Of a DNA stretch of 64,000 bases, positions 61,856-64,000 are shown one piece after another. The notes under the pieces are model-generated. The model had not been told where the DNA came from. It did not search any database and saw only the letters and a list, made by a program, of their open reading frames with translations. The stretch comes from Ktedonobacter racemifer DSM 44963. GTDB lineage: Bacteria; Chloroflexota; Ktedonobacteria; Ktedonobacterales; Ktedonobacteraceae. The stretch lies in assembly GCF_000178855.1 (NCBI RefSeq), contig NZ_ADVG01000001.1, positions 2,951,481-3,015,480 on the forward strand, given 5' to 3'. The position numbers were made by a program, and so were the translations under genes. Positions within the stretch are counted from its first letter, which is position 1. Each line of letters starts with the position of its first letter.

Positions 61856-63275
61856 TGAGAAAAAAAAGCGCAAGCGCAAAAAGAAGACGAAGCAGACCAT
61901 CACTCGAGCGGTGACCCATATCCGTCTCATTGAGGCCAATCCTGGCAAACTTGAGGCGCTCGATCAGCTTGTGGCGGTTTACTTGCCGCTGTGCCAACAG
62001 TACACCACCCTGTTTTGCGAGGCCGAGACAAGCCCGGACAAGTACCAAGAAACCGTCTTCAAAACCGATCTTTCCGACCGCTTGCATCGAGTGGCAATAC
62101 AGCAAGCCGCAGGCATTGCCAAAAGCTTTCGCACGAATCGAGCGAACGCCTATCAGGCGTACCTGGAAGATGTGGCTGATTACGCTCAGGCCAAGGCTCA
62201 GGCGGAAGGCCGGATGTCCGCCTTCAAACGCCGCGAACCGACCTGGACCGAATGGGATCTCCCTGTGCTGCGTGTGCCAGTCATCCAAGCCAATGTCAAC
62301 GTGGTGGTGGTCGAGAAGTCGGAGGACTCCACGTTCGACTACTGGCTGCGCGTGTCCACCTTAGATGTCGGGAATCCGCTTCGAGTCCCAGTCAAACTCG
62401 CCTCCTATCACAAACGAGCACTCGAAGGCCGCACGCTCAATGCATCCACAACACTTCACAAGCGCAATGGAGTCTGGTGGCTGACGCTCTCCTTTGACGA
62501 GGACGTTCCTCTTCAAACCAAGCCTGACGCCCCTACAGTAGGTGTCGATGTGGGCATTGCCCATTTCCTCACGACCTCCACCAATAAAGCGTATGGCAGT
62601 TTTCATGGCAAGATGGCCCGACAGCACAAGCACGATCGGGAAAAGCGTCGCCGCAAGGCGAAACTGCGAGCCTGTCTGGAAAAGAAAGGCGTCCCAAAGG
62701 GCAAGCTTCCTTCGACAAGTTCTGAAACGTCGCAACGCTTGAGCCGTCACGTCAAGCAAGAGATCAACCGGGCGGTCAATGCGTTGGTCAAAGATCATCG
62801 AGATGCCAGACTCATTTATGAGGACCTCAATGTGGCCTCGATGCGCTTCAAAGCAAGGGTGATGAACAGTTATCTGTATGCTTCTCACCTGGGGCATATC
62901 CCAGAGCAGCTGGCCTGGGCCGCCGCCAAACAGGGCATGGCAGCCCACACGGTCCGAGCCGCCTATTCCTCTCAGGAATGCCCCCGCTGCCATTATGTCG
63001 ATCGCGCTAATCGGCCGAACCAGAAAACCTTCAAGTGCCTGGTCTGTGGTTACGCAGACCAGGCCGACCGCAAAGCCGCACAGACGCTCGCGGGACGCTG
63101 GGGGGATCGGAAACTGGCGGCATGTCGCTCGACCTCGGAGGTCAAGGCGCTCCTCATGACGCGGCATGAAGCGTGGAAACAGCAGAATCAGCAGAGGATC
63201 CAGGATGCCGGGCCTCCCGTCCAGTTGAGCTTCTGGGATCCCCCAGAGATGTTCCTGGAATCATCTCACGAGTGA
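61812..63275 (+). CDS. tnpB: IS607 TnpB, RNA-guided nuclease, apparently intact
   Basis: 487 residues from ATG 61812 (GTG 61824 also possible). RuvC residues are complete: Asp in VGVDVGIAHFLTTS, Glu in LIYEDLNVASMRFK, Asp in ADRKAAQTLAGRW. The zinc finger is CPRCHYVD...CLVCGYAD. The basic N-terminus (KKRKRKKKTKQ) and central helical part are usual. It is expected to use an omega-RNA from its own 3' end to cut DNA at the empty donor site. Confidence 0.93.
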   Translation: MDPPVSKKPQKASLDEKKKRKRKKKTKQTITRAVTHIRLIEANPGKLEALDQLVAVYLPLCQQYTTLFCEAETSPDKYQETVFKTDLSDRLHRVAIQQAAGIAKSFRTNRANAYQAYLEDVADYAQAKAQAEGRMSAFKRREPTWTEWDLPVLRVPVIQANVNVVVVEKSEDSTFDYWLRVSTLDVGNPLRVPVKLASYHKRALEGRTLNASTTLHKRNGVWWLTLSFDEDVPLQTKPDAPTVGVDVGIAHFLTTSTNKAYGSFHGKMARQHKHDREKRRRKAKLRACLEKKGVPKGKLPSTSSETSQRLSRHVKQEINRAVNALVKDHRDARLIYEDLNVASMRFKARVMNSYLYASHLGHIPEQLAWAAAKQGMAAHTVRAAYSSQECPRCHYVDRANRPNQKTFKCLVCGYADQADRKAAQTLAGRWGDRKLAACRSTSEVKALLMTRHEAWKQQNQQRIQDAGPPVQLSFWDPPEMFLESSHE

Positions 63276-63896
63276 ACATCTCTCAGTAGAGAGAGGTGCA
63301 TAGGATGCTCGTAGTGCATCCTCCCGCCTAGTCCGCTGTTTGGTAAACAGGCGTAGGTTAAAGTGAGAAGGATAATCATTGCAATAGATGGTTATGCTTT
63401 GATCAACTATAGGTGCCTCTGTATCTATCGGCAATACTGATAAGCTTTCGTTACTGGGAACGCCTCACAAGCTTGACCTTTTGCTCCTTTGCAACCGCAA
63501 TAAACTTGGTTCTGACAATTTCAAATAAGTTCGCCGGAAGATAGCCATATACGACGCTTGACGGCTCCCCGGATCTTGCCATCCGTAAATCCGGCCCTAT
63601 TCCAAAAGATATTGCACACCAGCGTCAAGCATGAGCCAGCATGATCAGGCTCGGTTTCTTGTGTGTGTGACCATCGATGAAATGCAGGAGTATCAGGAAG
63701 CAAGTATCTTCCCTCCTGCCTTGTCACACATTGGACGAATGCACGGCCAGAGTTTCGTCGTGAGCGGAGCAAGGGAGCCAAAAAGACGCGGCACTCTTGA
63801 TGTGCTCACGACGTCTCATCGTCATACAGCCCGACCAAACAACGCTATCAATTCAGGGAGAACAGTGGATAGTCTTGTTGTATGACACTTAGCCTT
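63276..63896. other. Element right arm: IS607 end plus unassigned sequence
   Basis: After the IS607 end (to about 63360) I see one short minus-strand frame, 63451-63584 (43 residues, MARSGEPSSVVYGYLPANLF...KLVRRSQ), with protein-like composition but no family. Overlapping frames at 63521-63885 are unconvincing. The complement of 63822-63896 would form the integrase C-terminus in the excised circle. Confidence 0.45.
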
Positions 63897-63906
63897 GGAC
63901 AAGCAG
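63897..63906 (+). other. attR core
   Basis: GGACAAGCAG, identical to 54026-54035, followed by the 3' half of the YcaQ-like gene. Confidence 0.88.
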
Positions 63907-64000
63907 GCCTGCCTGGTTCCCATCAGCAACTGGCCTCTGCGCGCCACTATCCGCGAGATGTACCGCCCATATCATGATCGCGAGATCCTGGATCTTGATC
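63898..64000 (+). pseudogene. YcaQ-like gene, 3' half (continues past window)
   Basis: Frame DKQACLVPISNWPLRATIRE then MYRPYHDREILDLD, directly continuing the 53796-54035 half and matching residues near SWDKMACLVPVGDW of the cargo homologue. It has no start codon of its own here. Confidence 0.92.

Larger units (their letters stand above)
61200..63360 (+). mobile_element. IS607-type element
   Basis: Serine-recombinase tnpA followed by an overlapping tnpB, both intact. The 3' end, 63276-63360, contains a hairpin CGCTGTTTGGTAAACAGGCG-like end and probable omega-RNA scaffold. IS607 elements make no target duplication, so the exact ends cannot be fixed here. Confidence 0.8.
54026..63896. mobile_element. 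9,871-bp integrative element with serine integrase
   Basis: Defined by the split YcaQ-like gene: removing 54026-63896 restores a continuous reading frame. Contents in order: large serine integrase (minus), XRE-like regulator, three or four small genes, an IS4-type insertion, a small membrane protein, a full-length YcaQ-like gene (minus), a small Cys-rich protein and an IS607 element. There are no replication, conjugation or phage structural genes, so it may rely on a helper or be a decayed element. Confidence 0.9.

Noticed and set aside
63631..63885. 84-residue plus-strand frame near attR
   Set aside because: Competing frames cover the same bases on both strands and none has a motif; it also crosses the sequence that would extend the integrase in the circle.

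Overview
The window looks like a chromosomal segment of a Ktedonobacteria-type Chloroflexota bacterium. This is inferred from family content and style: zinc-ribbon Ser/Thr kinases with a PLEQ-type activation segment, type 2 IPP isomerase, SufB, DUF1385, MGDG-synthase-like glycosyltransferase, many TnpB-type transposons, and moderately high GC with TTG/GTG starts. No 16S or other phylogenetic marker is present except L31, so this remains an inference.

Layout. 1-5.2 kb: the 3' end of an unknown gene, a GNAT acetyltransferase, a repeat-rich gap, an orphan cytosolic histidine kinase and two tandem SRPBCC-domain paralogues, one of them frameshifted. 5.2-7.7 kb: the C-terminal stub of a type ISP restriction/methylation enzyme cut by an IS1341-type TnpB element, followed by an orphan TnpB-element end. 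7.7-38.7 kb: mainly core genes (YcaQ-like protein, tRNA-Arg, sufB, a kinase-pseudokinase fusion, citrate synthase, ECF sigma/anti-sigma pair, HtrA, TPR protein, HD hydrolase, Cof phosphatase, dual-specificity phosphatase, DUF1385, glycolipid synthase, rpmE, purB, membrane glycosyltransferase, fni, mobA, PfkB kinase, DgcN, a ClpP pair and a dipeptide/N-acyl-Glu epimerase). 39-46.3 kb: a bacteriocin locus (double-glycine precursor, short HlyD-like protein, C39 peptidase-ABC exporter), preceded on the same strand by a KAS III-like enzyme and a ThDP enzyme. 47-53.7 kb: a two-gene signalling/membrane unit, an HD protein, a membrane-anchored pair that together resemble one Cas4/Dna2-type nuclease, a LOR/SDH (TIGR00300) enzyme and a WYL regulator.

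54.0-63.9 kb is an integrated mobile element of 9,871 bp, bounded by a 10-bp direct repeat. It splits a YcaQ-like gene exactly in frame: the 5' half lies at 53796-54035 and the 3' half starts at 63898 and runs off the window. It carries a large serine integrase whose stop codon lies in host DNA beyond the att core, a divergent XRE-like regulator, a run of small genes (one interrupted by an IS4-type insertion with an unusually long 23-bp direct repeat), a full-length YcaQ-like homologue close to the gene it disrupts, and an IS607 element.

Between genes the window is rich in palindromes. Many gene ends are closed by perfect inverted repeats with arms of about 27-36 bp, far longer than ordinary intrinsic terminators. 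At least five families of short dispersed repeats fill the remaining gaps.
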